DNA of 27,683 nucleotides from Gemmataceae bacterium (GTDB lineage: Bacteria; Planctomycetota; Planctomycetia; Gemmatales; Gemmataceae). Location: NCBI GenBank assembly GCA_947490035.1, contig CANLGS010000002.1:1-27683 (forward strand), in the 5' to 3' direction. The notes under the pieces were generated by a model. It ran no database searches. It was not told the DNA's origin and was given only the letters and a program-made list of their open reading frames with translations. Both the position numbers and the translations under genes were made by a program. Numbering within the stretch: position 1 is the stretch's first letter; each line of letters starts with the position of its first letter. Below, piece after piece: positions 1 to 8,766 of this stretch.

Positions 1-1
1 C

Positions 2-730
2 ATGCTGCTGCTCGCGGCCGGCGGGTTCGCGCTCGTGCGCATCCTGAACGAGGTCGGCGTGCGCTCGGTGCCGGTGTACGCGCTCGTGGGTGCGGGCATC
101 TGGTTGGCGGTGTACAAGTCCGGCGTTCACCCGACGGTCGCGGGCGTCATGCTCGGGCTACTCACGCCGTCGGACGTGTGGGTCGGGCGCGACGCCTTGC
201 GGCTCTCACTGACGGACCTGAAGGCGCGAATCGAGGACGCCGACGACAACCCGGACGCGGACGAGTTGGAGATGATGGCGTTCGCCGCGAGGGAGAGCGT
301 GTCGCCGCTGGAACGGCTCGAACACCGCCTGCACCCGTGGGTGGGGTTCGCCATCATGCCGCTGTTCGCGCTGGCGAACGCGGGGGTTCACATCGACGTG
401 AAGATGGTCGCGGAGCCGGTGTCGGTCGCGGTGATGCTGGCGCTGTTCCTGGGCAAACCCGTCGGCGTGATGCTGTTCGCCTTCGCCGCGGTGAAGTGTG
501 GTATCGCGAAGTTACCGCAGGGCGTGACGTGGCCGGTATTGCTCGGCGGCGGGTTCCTCGCGGGCATCGGGTTCACGATGTCGCTGTTCGTCGCGGGTCT
601 GGCGTTCGCGGGCGAGCCGCACCTGCTGGCCGACGCGAAGGTCGGCATCCTGCTCGGCTCGGTGTTAAGTGCGCTCGTCGGCGTCGGGTTGCTGGTACTG
701 ACGTTGCGGAAGGGTGAACCGCGACCGTAA
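2..730 (+). CDS. nhaA: Na+/H+ antiporter NhaA, C-terminal part (5' truncated by window edge)
   Basis: Inner-membrane antiporter that exchanges Na+ or Li+ for H+ in pH and sodium homeostasis. The 242 visible residues are almost entirely hydrophobic segments, broken by one acidic hydrophilic loop (about residues 65-105). The signature GIGFTMSLF near residue 190 is typical of the NhaA C-terminal half. Family members are usually 380-450 residues, so the first Met here is internal and the real start lies before the window. The last residues (GEPRP) and the TAA stop are encoded by the left arm of a long palindrome at 713-788. The gene therefore ends inside a repeat that it shares with the convergent peptidase gene. 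Identification rests on the C-terminal motif and the membrane topology. Confidence 0.9.
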   Translation: MLLLAAGGFALVRILNEVGVRSVPVYALVGAGIWLAVYKSGVHPTVAGVMLGLLTPSDVWVGRDALRLSLTDLKARIEDADDNPDADELEMMAFAARESVSPLERLEHRLHPWVGFAIMPLFALANAGVHIDVKMVAEPVSVAVMLALFLGKPVGVMLFAFAAVKCGIAKLPQGVTWPVLLGGGFLAGIGFTMSLFVAGLAFAGEPHLLADAKVGILLGSVLSALVGVGLLVLTLRKGEPRP

Positions 731-788
731 GGGAGCGGGTGGAGTTCGCCTCACCCGTCCACCCGCTCCCTTACGGTCGCGGTTCACC
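713..788. terminator. 31-bp-arm perfect palindrome between convergent genes; likely bidirectional terminator
   Basis: Arms at 713-743 and 758-788 are exact reverse complements around a 14-nt loop. The palindrome contains the nhaA stop codon and lies 3 bp from the stop of the convergent peptidase gene, so it could terminate or stabilise both transcripts. Each arm can also fold on itself: CCGC-GA-CC, loop GTAA, GG-GA-GCGG, which is a GNRA-type loop above a tandem G.A mismatch. No T-run follows, so rho-independent termination in the classical sense is uncertain. Confidence 0.7.
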
Positions 789-791
789 AAC

Positions 792-2816
792 TCACTTCTT
801 CAGATACTTCTCGAACCACGCGAGATCCCATTCCATCTTCGCTGTGCGGAACGACAGCGTGCCGAGTCCGTGCGGCTGACCGGGGTACACGCACAGCTCC
901 GTCGGCACCTTCTTGTACTCCTTCAGCGCGCGGTACAACATGCGGCTGTGCCCCGGCGGGCAGCGGTCGTCGTTCCCGCCGACGTGAATGAGCGTCGGCG
1001 TCGTCACATTGCCGATGCCGTAGATCGGCGAGGTCTTGCGGTAGATGTCCGGTTGTTCCCACGGTAGCCCCTTCTTGAACACGATGGGGTACGCGGGTTC
1101 GTCGTTGAAGCCCCACTCCGCAACCGTATCGAGGATGCCGGCGCCGCTGCTCGCGGCCTTGATCTTCACCGCCGGGTTCTTCATCGCGATGAGGCAGTTC
1201 GTGAGGTAGCCGCCGTTGCTCCAGCCCATGACGGCGATCCGCTCCGGGTCCGCGATGCCCTCTTTGATGAGGTGTTGAATCCCCGCGACGATGTCCTTCA
1301 CCTCGATGTCGTTCTCGTTGCCGACGAGGTCGGTGACGAACTTGTCGCCGTAGCCGGTGGACCCGCGGTAGTTGGGGCACAGCACCGCGTAGCCTTTCGC
1401 GGCGAAGTAGAGCCGGCCGTTGTGCGGGTCGAATCGCTGATCGTTGTAACTGGCGGTGGTCGGCCCGCCGTGGATCGCGACGACCAGCGGCAGCGGCTTG
1501 TCGCCCTTCTTCCAGCCGTGCGGCAGTTCGAGCGGCCCGCCAACGCTCACGCCGTCCGGTGCCTTCCAGGTGACGTGTTCGACGGTGGGGAACTTCCAGC
1601 TCTCGGTGTGCGGGTTGGGGTCCACGAGTGGTTCTTTTTTATTCCGGCGGAGGTACAGTTTAGGGAAGTTCTCACCCGACCCGACGACGGAAACACCCGA
1701 ACCGCTCTTCTCTTCGTTATCGCTGGGATAAGGGGCGTAGGCGTAAACAACTGCACCTGGGTTGTAGGACTCCGAGCGCCATTCTCTCTCGACGACGCTG
1801 TGCTCGACGATTCCAACCGAGCCGTCTTTGTCGCCCAGGTAGGTTACGAATTCGCTTGATCGCCACTGTAGCGGAGAGCCGTAGCCGCGTACCTGAAACC
1901 CCTCGTTGCGTTTCAGCTTCTTGGTACTCCAGTTCGCGCCCTTCAATTCTCCGATGATGATCTCCGCGGGGTACGCGTCGAAAATCGCGCAGAAGGCGAA
2001 GCGGGTGCCGTCCGGATTCCACGCGAGACCTTCGAGCCACGCATACGGACTCGCGGCCTTCTTGCGGTACACGTCCGTCGGCGGGGTGGTGATCTTGCCG
2101 TCCTCCCACACGTCCACACGCGACTCGCCTTCCGACTTAATCACTGTGTCGTCGATGGCGGTAACCATCGCGACCTTCTTGCCGTCGGCCGTGACCGCGA
2201 ACTCGCGGATGTAACGCTTGTCGTTGACGATCAGTTTGGGAATTGAACCCGGATTCCTGATCGACATCAGCACGCTGACGGTGCGCGAGCCGTGGCCGTA
2301 TTCGATCTTGTCGAACTTCTTGCGAATCGCGCTGAAGTCGTCGTCGTCAGTTGTGGTCTCATCCACGGTGAAGAAAACCAAGTCGGCTTTCGGGGCGTAG
2401 TCGAAGCCGACGATGCCGTTCTTCAGGTCCGTGATCGCTTCCGGCTTGCCGTCGAGCGGCACCTTCCACACCTGCGTCTTCGCCTTCGCGCCGCGGTTCG
2501 ACACGACGTACACCGCCTTCCCGTCGCCGCTCCATTTCGGGTGCCGGTCGTTGGCGCGGTCGGTGGTGAGCTGCCTCGGCTTGCCCTTGCCGTCGGTGCC
2601 CACGACCCACAGTTCCGTCGCGCGTTTGTCGGATTTCTTGTCCCACGTGGCGAGGCAGTACGCGACCTGCTTGCCGTCGGGCGAGAGGGCGATTTCGGTG
2701 ATGGCGTTCACGCTCGCGTAGTCAGTGGGAACGATGTCGTGCGTGCGTTCCGGCGGCGCGGCAGACAACCGCCCGACGGCGGCGACGAAGAGGCACAAAA
2801 CAAACGCGCGGCGCAT
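792..2816 (-). CDS. Secreted S9 family peptidase (acylaminoacyl-peptidase / S9C-like)
   Basis: A 674-residue serine peptidase of the prolyl oligopeptidase clan, expected to cleave short peptides outside the cytoplasm. It has an N-terminal signal peptide (MRRAFVLCLFVAAVGRLSA), then a WD40/TolB-like beta-propeller (about 25-400), then the alpha/beta-hydrolase domain. The triad is visible: Ser533 in GWSNGG, Asp616 in GGNDDR, His649 in GQPHGL, with the oxyanion-region motif HGGP upstream. I chose the start at 2816 because GAGGAA lies 5 nt before this ATG and the signal peptide then begins properly; an ATG 27 bp further upstream would add residues before it. A stretch around 1620-1760 is less GC-rich than the rest. 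S9B/DPP-IV type is an alternative, but the GWSNGG motif favours S9C. Confidence 0.9.
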   Translation of the reverse strand: MRRAFVLCLFVAAVGRLSAAPPERTHDIVPTDYASVNAITEIALSPDGKQVAYCLATWDKKSDKRATELWVVGTDGKGKPRQLTTDRANDRHPKWSGDGKAVYVVSNRGAKAKTQVWKVPLDGKPEAITDLKNGIVGFDYAPKADLVFFTVDETTTDDDDFSAIRKKFDKIEYGHGSRTVSVLMSIRNPGSIPKLIVNDKRYIREFAVTADGKKVAMVTAIDDTVIKSEGESRVDVWEDGKITTPPTDVYRKKAASPYAWLEGLAWNPDGTRFAFCAIFDAYPAEIIIGELKGANWSTKKLKRNEGFQVRGYGSPLQWRSSEFVTYLGDKDGSVGIVEHSVVEREWRSESYNPGAVVYAYAPYPSDNEEKSGSGVSVVGSGENFPKLYLRRNKKEPLVDPNPHTESWKFPTVEHVTWKAPDGVSVGGPLELPHGWKKGDKPLPLVVAIHGGPTTASYNDQRFDPHNGRLYFAAKGYAVLCPNYRGSTGYGDKFVTDLVGNENDIEVKDIVAGIQHLIKEGIADPERIAVMGWSNGGYLTNCLIAMKNPAVKIKAASSGAGILDTVAEWGFNDEPAYPIVFKKGLPWEQPDIYRKTSPIYGIGNVTTPTLIHVGGNDDRCPPGHSRMLYRALKEYKKVPTELCVYPGQPHGLGTLSFRTAKMEWDLAWFEKYLKK

Positions 2817-2884
2817 GAAGATTCCTCGTGAATGGCGAAGCAATGGATTGGAACAGCGCGGCAGGGACGAATCAACACATGAAA

Positions 2885-3010
2885 GCAGAAGAGCCGCAGA
2901 TGACGCAGAGGGACGCAGATCAAGACAGAAGACAGGAGTGTTTTGAAGAACTCTGTCTCTTGGCTTTAATCTGCGTCCTTCTGCGTCATCTGCGGCTCTT
3001 TTCTTCTCTT
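2885..3010. repeat. Imperfect long inverted repeat (CGCAGAT-type)
   Basis: Two arms of about 45 nt built from GCAGATGACGCAGA-like units pair imperfectly around a centre containing TTTTGAAGAAC. It fills the gap between the stop of the response regulator (3014) and the start of the S9 peptidase (2816), both on the minus strand. Similar 'CGCAGAT' palindromes recur in planctomycete and related genomes (recalled, not searched). It may act as a terminator for the regulator transcript. Confidence 0.65.
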
Positions 3011-3013
3011 CTG

Positions 3014-4441
<1,428 letters not shown>

Positions 4442-4528
4442 GTGGTTTCGCCGCGAGGGTCGGTGAGTTCCTTCAATCTTACTCGAAACATACAACGATC
4501 ACCGCGACCACTGCTAACGGAGCCGCAC

Positions 4529-5329
4529 ATGACCCGAACACTCGCCGCGCTCATGACCCTACTTGCTACAGGCATCGCTGGTGCCGCCGAACCGAAGGTG
4601 GAGATCGTCGGCCACCGCGGGGCGTCGTTCGACGCGCCGGAGAACACCGTCGCCGCGATCAAACTCGCGTGGGAGCAGAAGGCCGACGCTTCCGAGTTCG
4701 ACATCTATCTGACGAAGGACGGCAAGCTCGTCGTGATCCACGACGCGACGACGAAGCGCACGGCGGGCACCGATTTGAAGGTCGCGGATTCGACGCTGAA
4801 GGAACTGCGGGAGCTTGACGCGGGGAAGTGGAAGGGCGCGAAGTGGGCCGGCGAGAAGCTGCCGACGCTGGACGAAATGCTCGCGACCGTGCCCGACGGC
4901 AAGCGGGTCTTCATCGAGGTGAAGTGCGGTCCGGAAGCAGTGCCAGAGATGGATCGCGTCATCAAGGCGAGCAAGCTGAAGCCGGAGCAAACGTGCGTGA
5001 TCGCGTTCAACGCGGACGTGATCGCGGCCACGAAGAGGGCTTGCCCGGACCTTCAGTCGCTGTGGCTCGTGAGCCTGAGCGGTAAGAAGCCGAAGACCGC
5101 GGAGGAGTTGATCGCGAAGGCGAAGGAGATCAAGGCCGACGGCCTCGACCTCTCCGCGACGCCCGCGGTTCTGGACGCGGCGTTCGGCAAGAAGGTGAAG
5201 GACGCGGGGTTGAAGCTGTACGTGTGGACGGTCGATGACGTGGAGTTGGCGAAGAAGATGATCGCGGCCGGCGCGGAGAGCATCACGACGAACAAACCCG
5301 GCTGGCTCCGCGAGCAACTCGCGAAGTGA
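4529..5329 (+). CDS. Secreted glycerophosphodiester phosphodiesterase
   Basis: A 266-residue GDPD-family TIM-barrel enzyme that hydrolyses glycerophosphodiesters to glycerol-3-phosphate and an alcohol, probably in the periplasm. The signal peptide MTRTLAALMTLLATGIAGAA is followed by VEIVGHRGASFDAPENT: His29 and Arg30 of the HRG motif, then the metal-binding Glu56/Asp58 in SEFDIYLTKD, general acid/base His71 in VVIHD, and a later Glu in FIEVKCG. The C-terminal VYVWTVDD-like segment (LKLYVWTVDD) is typical of the family. The start at 4529 has GGAG upstream and yields the signal peptide; the frame stays open further upstream but that region overlaps the opposite-strand regulator. The gene is divergent from the regulator, with 87 bp between the starts to hold both promoters. 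Confidence 0.93.
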   Translation: MTRTLAALMTLLATGIAGAAEPKVEIVGHRGASFDAPENTVAAIKLAWEQKADASEFDIYLTKDGKLVVIHDATTKRTAGTDLKVADSTLKELRELDAGKWKGAKWAGEKLPTLDEMLATVPDGKRVFIEVKCGPEAVPEMDRVIKASKLKPEQTCVIAFNADVIAATKRACPDLQSLWLVSLSGKKPKTAEELIAKAKEIKADGLDLSATPAVLDAAFGKKVKDAGLKLYVWTVDDVELAKKMIAAGAESITTNKPGWLREQLAK

Positions 5330-5339
5330 CAACGCGGTG

Positions 5340-6068
5340 TCACTCCCAGACGACGCGTTCGTATCGCTCTTCGAGTTGCTTTATTGTCTCCTCCGGGTAG
5401 CAATCCGAGCGGCGCCCGAATGTCACCCGGAGTTCTTCCAACCCCGGAAGCGATTTCTCGCGCATGAGCGACTGAACCATCTGCTTTCGCAAGTGGACGG
5501 CAGTGAGGTCGAGTACGCGAACCTTTCGCGTAAATTCGGAGCGCACGAAGAGAGTCAGGCAAGTATTGAGTTCGTTTGTGGGCACGCCGCGCGCGGATGT
5601 TGAAGCTAGGCCCACACTCCTCAGCCTTCGTGCGATTGGCATACTCGCGAGTCGTTCAAGATCGTTGATGTCCGACAACCAAACTTCGCAACTCGGTAAC
5701 CAAACCCAACAGTCCGGGTAACGTTCGATGTGGAAAGTGTTAATCGGTACATGGATACGCAACAGCCCGCGCTCGAAGTGAATCGCATCAAGCAACACGC
5801 CGTCTGAATATTCGTCTCCCCACACGTCCCGCGTCGCGGGCCACCACTCCGCATCGAGCCGCGTCCACACGCGGCCGATCTCTTCCCAGAGGCGGTTCGC
5901 TTCGTCGCTCCACAGCTTCTCGCGGGCCGCGGCGCACTGCAACCGGATGAACTGCGCGTAGTTCCCCTGACCGTGCTCCTCCAGCCAGTCGGCGTAGACG
6001 AGGCGGACCGTGTCGTCGTCCGGGTGGTCGAAGATCGCGTCCAGGAACGCATCGGCTTCGGGGTGCAT
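5340..6068 (-). CDS. TIGR02996 domain-containing protein with LRR-like C-terminus
   Basis: A 242-residue protein of unknown function. The N-terminal ~45 residues (EADAFLDAIFDHPDDDT, VRLVYADWLEEHGQ) match the TIGR02996 repeat-companion domain, known from Gemmata proteins that carry leucine-rich-like repeats. The C-terminal half has LRR-like stretches such as VRVLDLTAVHL and LPGLEELRVTFG. The start at 6068 (MHPEAD) sits right at the domain boundary and is preceded by GGAG in the 3' end of the helicase gene, 7 bp downstream of the helicase stop. The two are probably cotranscribed, possibly with translational coupling. The distal half (5340-5800) looks less GC-rich than its neighbours. TIGR02996 proteins often occur in many copies per genome; no biochemical role can be read from the sequence. 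Confidence 0.85.
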   Translation of the reverse strand: MHPEADAFLDAIFDHPDDDTVRLVYADWLEEHGQGNYAQFIRLQCAAAREKLWSDEANRLWEEIGRVWTRLDAEWWPATRDVWGDEYSDGVLLDAIHFERGLLRIHVPINTFHIERYPDCWVWLPSCEVWLSDINDLERLASMPIARRLRSVGLASTSARGVPTNELNTCLTLFVRSEFTRKVRVLDLTAVHLRKQMVQSLMREKSLPGLEELRVTFGRRSDCYPEETIKQLEERYERVVWE

Positions 6069-6075
6069 GTTCGCG

Positions 6076-8268
6076 TTACTCCACTTCTTCCCACACGCTA
6101 CTCGATGCGCCGATGTCTTCAAAGTACGTTAGCATCCGCTGGTAGAACGGGTCGTTCGCGAGCGTGGCGCTGTCGCCGATGACGAGCAACTTGCGGCGGG
6201 CACGCGTGAGCGCCACGTTCGTGCGCCGCGTGTCCGCGAGGAAGCCGATTTCGCCTTCGTTGTTCGACCGCACCAGCGAAACGACAATCGCTTCCTTCTC
6301 GCGACCCTGGAAGCCGTCCACGCTGTCGATCTCCAGACCGTCCACGTTCGCGAGCCGTTCGCGGAGCAACCGCACCTGCGCCCGGTATGGCGTGATGACC
6401 CCGATCTGCGAAGGCAGTACACCCGCCGCGAGCAGCAGGCGGACCTTCTTGACGGCCAGTGAAGCCTCTTGCACGTTCCGCCGACTGCCGGTGTCTTCTT
6501 CGAGTTCCTCGTCGTAGCTCGCGCCCGCCGTGTCGATGAACTGCACCGGCAGTTCCGTGAGCGGTTCCGCGGTCACGCCCGGTAGGTCGCAGAGGCGGTG
6601 CGTCGCGACGCTCTCGTGCGAGATGAGGTTTCCGTCGTAGAACTCCGCGTTCGAGAAGCCCATGATCGCGCTGTTCATACGGTGCTGAACGGTGAGCAAG
6701 CGCGATGCGCTTGCACCGAACCGCGCGACGAGCCGTTCCATGAGGCTGACCGAAAGCCCGCGTTCGGCGGCTTCCGGCGAGATGATCGTGGGCGGTAACT
6801 GGCAATGATCGCCCGCGAGGATGAGCTTGTTCGCGCGCAGCAGCGGCACCCAGTTCGTCGGTTCGGTGGACTGACACGCCTCGTCAATCACGACCACATC
6901 GAACCGCCGCTGACCGAGCAGTTGGCTGTCGAGGCCGGTGAGCGTGGCGCAGATGATTTTGGCTTCGTCCAGCACGCGCTCGATGGCGAGCGCCTGGAGC
7001 TTGCGGACTTCGGAGAGCATGTCGCGTGCTTCGCGCCGGAGGGCGGCCTTCTCGCCCGGCTGCGGTCTTTCCTTCGTCCACTTGTCCGCTTGGCGGAACA
7101 GCGCGAACGCGTCGCGTGCGACCTTGCGCGCCTGCCGCGCGTCGGGGTGCTTCTCCGCGAGGATGTCGATTGCCCGCGCGCGAAGCTCCGGCATCACGCG
7201 GGCCGGGTGGCCGAGCCGCACCGGGAGTTCGTCGGCCGCGAGCAGCTTTTCGAGCAGGTTATCGACTGCGTGGTTGCTCGGCGCGCACGCGAGTACCGTG
7301 TCGCCGTTCGCCACTGCCGCGCGGATGAACTCGACGACGGTGGTGGTTTTGCCCGTGCCCGGCGGGCCGTGGATGATCGCGAAGTCCTTCGCGGCGAGCG
7401 CGAACGCGACCGCGGCCTGTTGGGGTTCGTTGAGGTTCGAGGCGAGCGGGGGGCGTAAGCCCCCTGTTGAAGCACTGTCATTCACTTCGCCGTCGTGAAT
7501 GGGTGGTGTTGTTTCTAACAGGGGGCTTACGCCCCCCGCTCGCCCAAGCAAGACTTCGCGTAGCTCCGCGAGTCTATCCCCACTCGCGCTCGCGGCGCGG
7601 CGGAGCGCGTCTTGCTGGCGCAAGCGCGATACTTCGTCCGGCGAAAGGTCGAGACGCCAAACGGCTTCGTCGGGCAGGTCGTCGTCCGGCGGGTCGATGG
7701 CGACACCGATGGTCGCGGCGTCGCGGTCGTAGATTACGCCGCGATACGACGGCATCCGGCGGTTCACGTTCGTCTGGCTCAGCACCACCGGCGAACCCGG
7801 ACCGAGGCGCGACGGCGGAAGCGGTTCGTTCAGCGTCTTGCGGCCGAACGTCAGGAGCAACCGCCCGCCCAGGCCGAACTCCGAATCGCGCAGCACCAGT
7901 CGCGTGAGCGTGGCGCCGTCGCCCACGGCCGAACCTTCTTCCGCTTGCGCGCGGCGGCGGGCTTCTTCCTGTTCGGCTTTGGCTTCGAGGTCGAGCAAGT
8001 TGGAGAGGTTGCCGAAGTGGTCCGCGTTGGTGAAGTCGCCCTTGCCCGCGAAGCGCACCCGCACCGGCTTGTCTTGAAGCGTGGCGCCGTCGAGCGCGGT
8101 CACGATCGCGGCGGCTTTTGCGTCCGGCACTTCGACGGTCGCGCCGCGGCCGACGAACGCGATCTTCCCGATGTGCTTGCTGTCGATCTTTCCGCCGGTG
8201 CAGACGAACGACAGCACGACGCCGGGCGAACACCGCGGCGGAACCGGGTCGATGTGGATGAGTGCCAT
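6076..8268 (-). CDS. Upf1/IGHMBP2-like SF1B helicase with N-terminal DbpA-type RNA-binding domain
   Basis: A 730-residue cytoplasmic superfamily 1 helicase. The first ~75 residues (with SKHIGKIAFVGRGATVEVP and RVRFAG) resemble the C-terminal RRM of the RNA helicase DbpA. After a linker comes the Q-motif region NLNEPQQAAV, Walker A GPPGTGKTTT (Lys307), motif II VVIDEACQ (about 460), GDHCQLPPTI, QHRMN, ITPYRAQV, IDSVDGFQGRE and TNVALTRARRKL. These are the ordered SF1B motifs of the Upf1/SMUBP2 group, which unwind RNA or DNA 5' to 3'. Residues 242-276 are encoded by an inserted palindrome (7441-7544) that keeps the frame. The downstream TIGR02996 gene starts 7 bp after this stop. Substrate preference is unknown; the RRM makes RNA or RNA/DNA hybrids plausible (inference). 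Confidence 0.9.
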   Translation of the reverse strand: MALIHIDPVPPRCSPGVVLSFVCTGGKIDSKHIGKIAFVGRGATVEVPDAKAAAIVTALDGATLQDKPVRVRFAGKGDFTNADHFGNLSNLLDLEAKAEQEEARRRAQAEEGSAVGDGATLTRLVLRDSEFGLGGRLLLTFGRKTLNEPLPPSRLGPGSPVVLSQTNVNRRMPSYRGVIYDRDAATIGVAIDPPDDDLPDEAVWRLDLSPDEVSRLRQQDALRRAASASGDRLAELREVLLGRAGGVSPLLETTPPIHDGEVNDSASTGGLRPPLASNLNEPQQAAVAFALAAKDFAIIHGPPGTGKTTTVVEFIRAAVANGDTVLACAPSNHAVDNLLEKLLAADELPVRLGHPARVMPELRARAIDILAEKHPDARQARKVARDAFALFRQADKWTKERPQPGEKAALRREARDMLSEVRKLQALAIERVLDEAKIICATLTGLDSQLLGQRRFDVVVIDEACQSTEPTNWVPLLRANKLILAGDHCQLPPTIISPEAAERGLSVSLMERLVARFGASASRLLTVQHRMNSAIMGFSNAEFYDGNLISHESVATHRLCDLPGVTAEPLTELPVQFIDTAGASYDEELEEDTGSRRNVQEASLAVKKVRLLLAAGVLPSQIGVITPYRAQVRLLRERLANVDGLEIDSVDGFQGREKEAIVVSLVRSNNEGEIGFLADTRRTNVALTRARRKLLVIGDSATLANDPFYQRMLTYFEDIGASSSVWEEVE
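7441..7544. repeat. In-frame palindromic element (two GGGGGC-GTAA-GCCCCC arms) inside the helicase gene
   Basis: Perfect 28-nt arms at 7441-7468 and 7517-7544 flank a 48-nt centre. The arms are identical to those at 23936-24025. On the coding strand the element reads GGLRPPLA in one arm and AGGVSPLL in the other and contains no stop. It falls in the linker just before the helicase Q-motif. Confidence 0.88.
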
Positions 8269-8336
8269 GTGCGGAACCGGCTCGTGACGCGGAGTTACCC
8301 CACGTCATGATACCAGCCGCAGCGAAGTGCGAGCGT

Positions 8337-8552
8337 TCAGTGTGTGGTGGTCGAACCGATGGCGACCTGTCGCCAGTTGCGGTTCTGGTTGGCGCGGTAG
8401 CGGGCGGCGGCCCCGTCGTGGTTGTTGCCGTCGTCCTCGGCCGTCTCGCGGCCGGCGCCGTGCGCCGCGGGTTCGTCGCCGGAGCGCGCGAACCCCCACA
8501 CGCACAGCCCGCACACCATCAGCATCGCGATCAACAATCGGCGCACACTCAT
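8337..8552 (-). CDS. Small membrane-anchored or secreted protein, unknown function
   Basis: A 71-residue protein. The N-terminus MSVRRLLIAMLMVCGLCVWG is a single hydrophobic segment after two arginines, either a signal peptide or an N-terminal anchor. The rest is hydrophilic: an acidic/glycine patch (ETAEDDGNNHDG) and a QN-rich tail ending NRNWRQVAIGSTTTH. The start at 8552 is chosen because GGGGGAA lies about 8 nt upstream and the hydrophobic segment begins directly; the frame stays open upstream only through the repeat at 8622-8766. I recognise no family. It lies between the helicase and NIF3-like genes on the same strand. Confidence 0.5.
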   Translation of the reverse strand: MSVRRLLIAMLMVCGLCVWGFARSGDEPAAHGAGRETAEDDGNNHDGAAARYRANQNRNWRQVAIGSTTTH

Positions 8553-8621
8553 TCGACGTTCCCCCACCGCGTCCTTGCGTGGTCGCGGGGTGATAGCGTC
8601 GCGCGCTGGAGAAGTCAACCT

Positions 8622-8766
8622 CTTGAGAGCGCGGAGTTCGGAGCGCGGAACGCGGAGTGAGGAGAATGAAGACAAGAACCAAAGATCGCGCCCGACTTCG
8701 CTTTTGCCTACGCTCTCTTCATTCTCTTCACTCCGCGTTCCGCGCTCCGAACTCCGCGCTCTCAAG
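8622..8766. repeat. Long inverted repeat (GCGGAGTTCGGAGCGCGGA-type) overlapping the NIF3-like 3' end
   Basis: Arms of about 50 nt (8622-8670 and 8716-8766) are near-perfect reverse complements built from CGCGGAGT-like units, ending CTTGAG and CTCAAG. The right arm encodes the last ~12 residues and the stop of the NIF3-like protein. The left arm lies in the spacer before the small membrane-protein gene. Confidence 0.8.
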
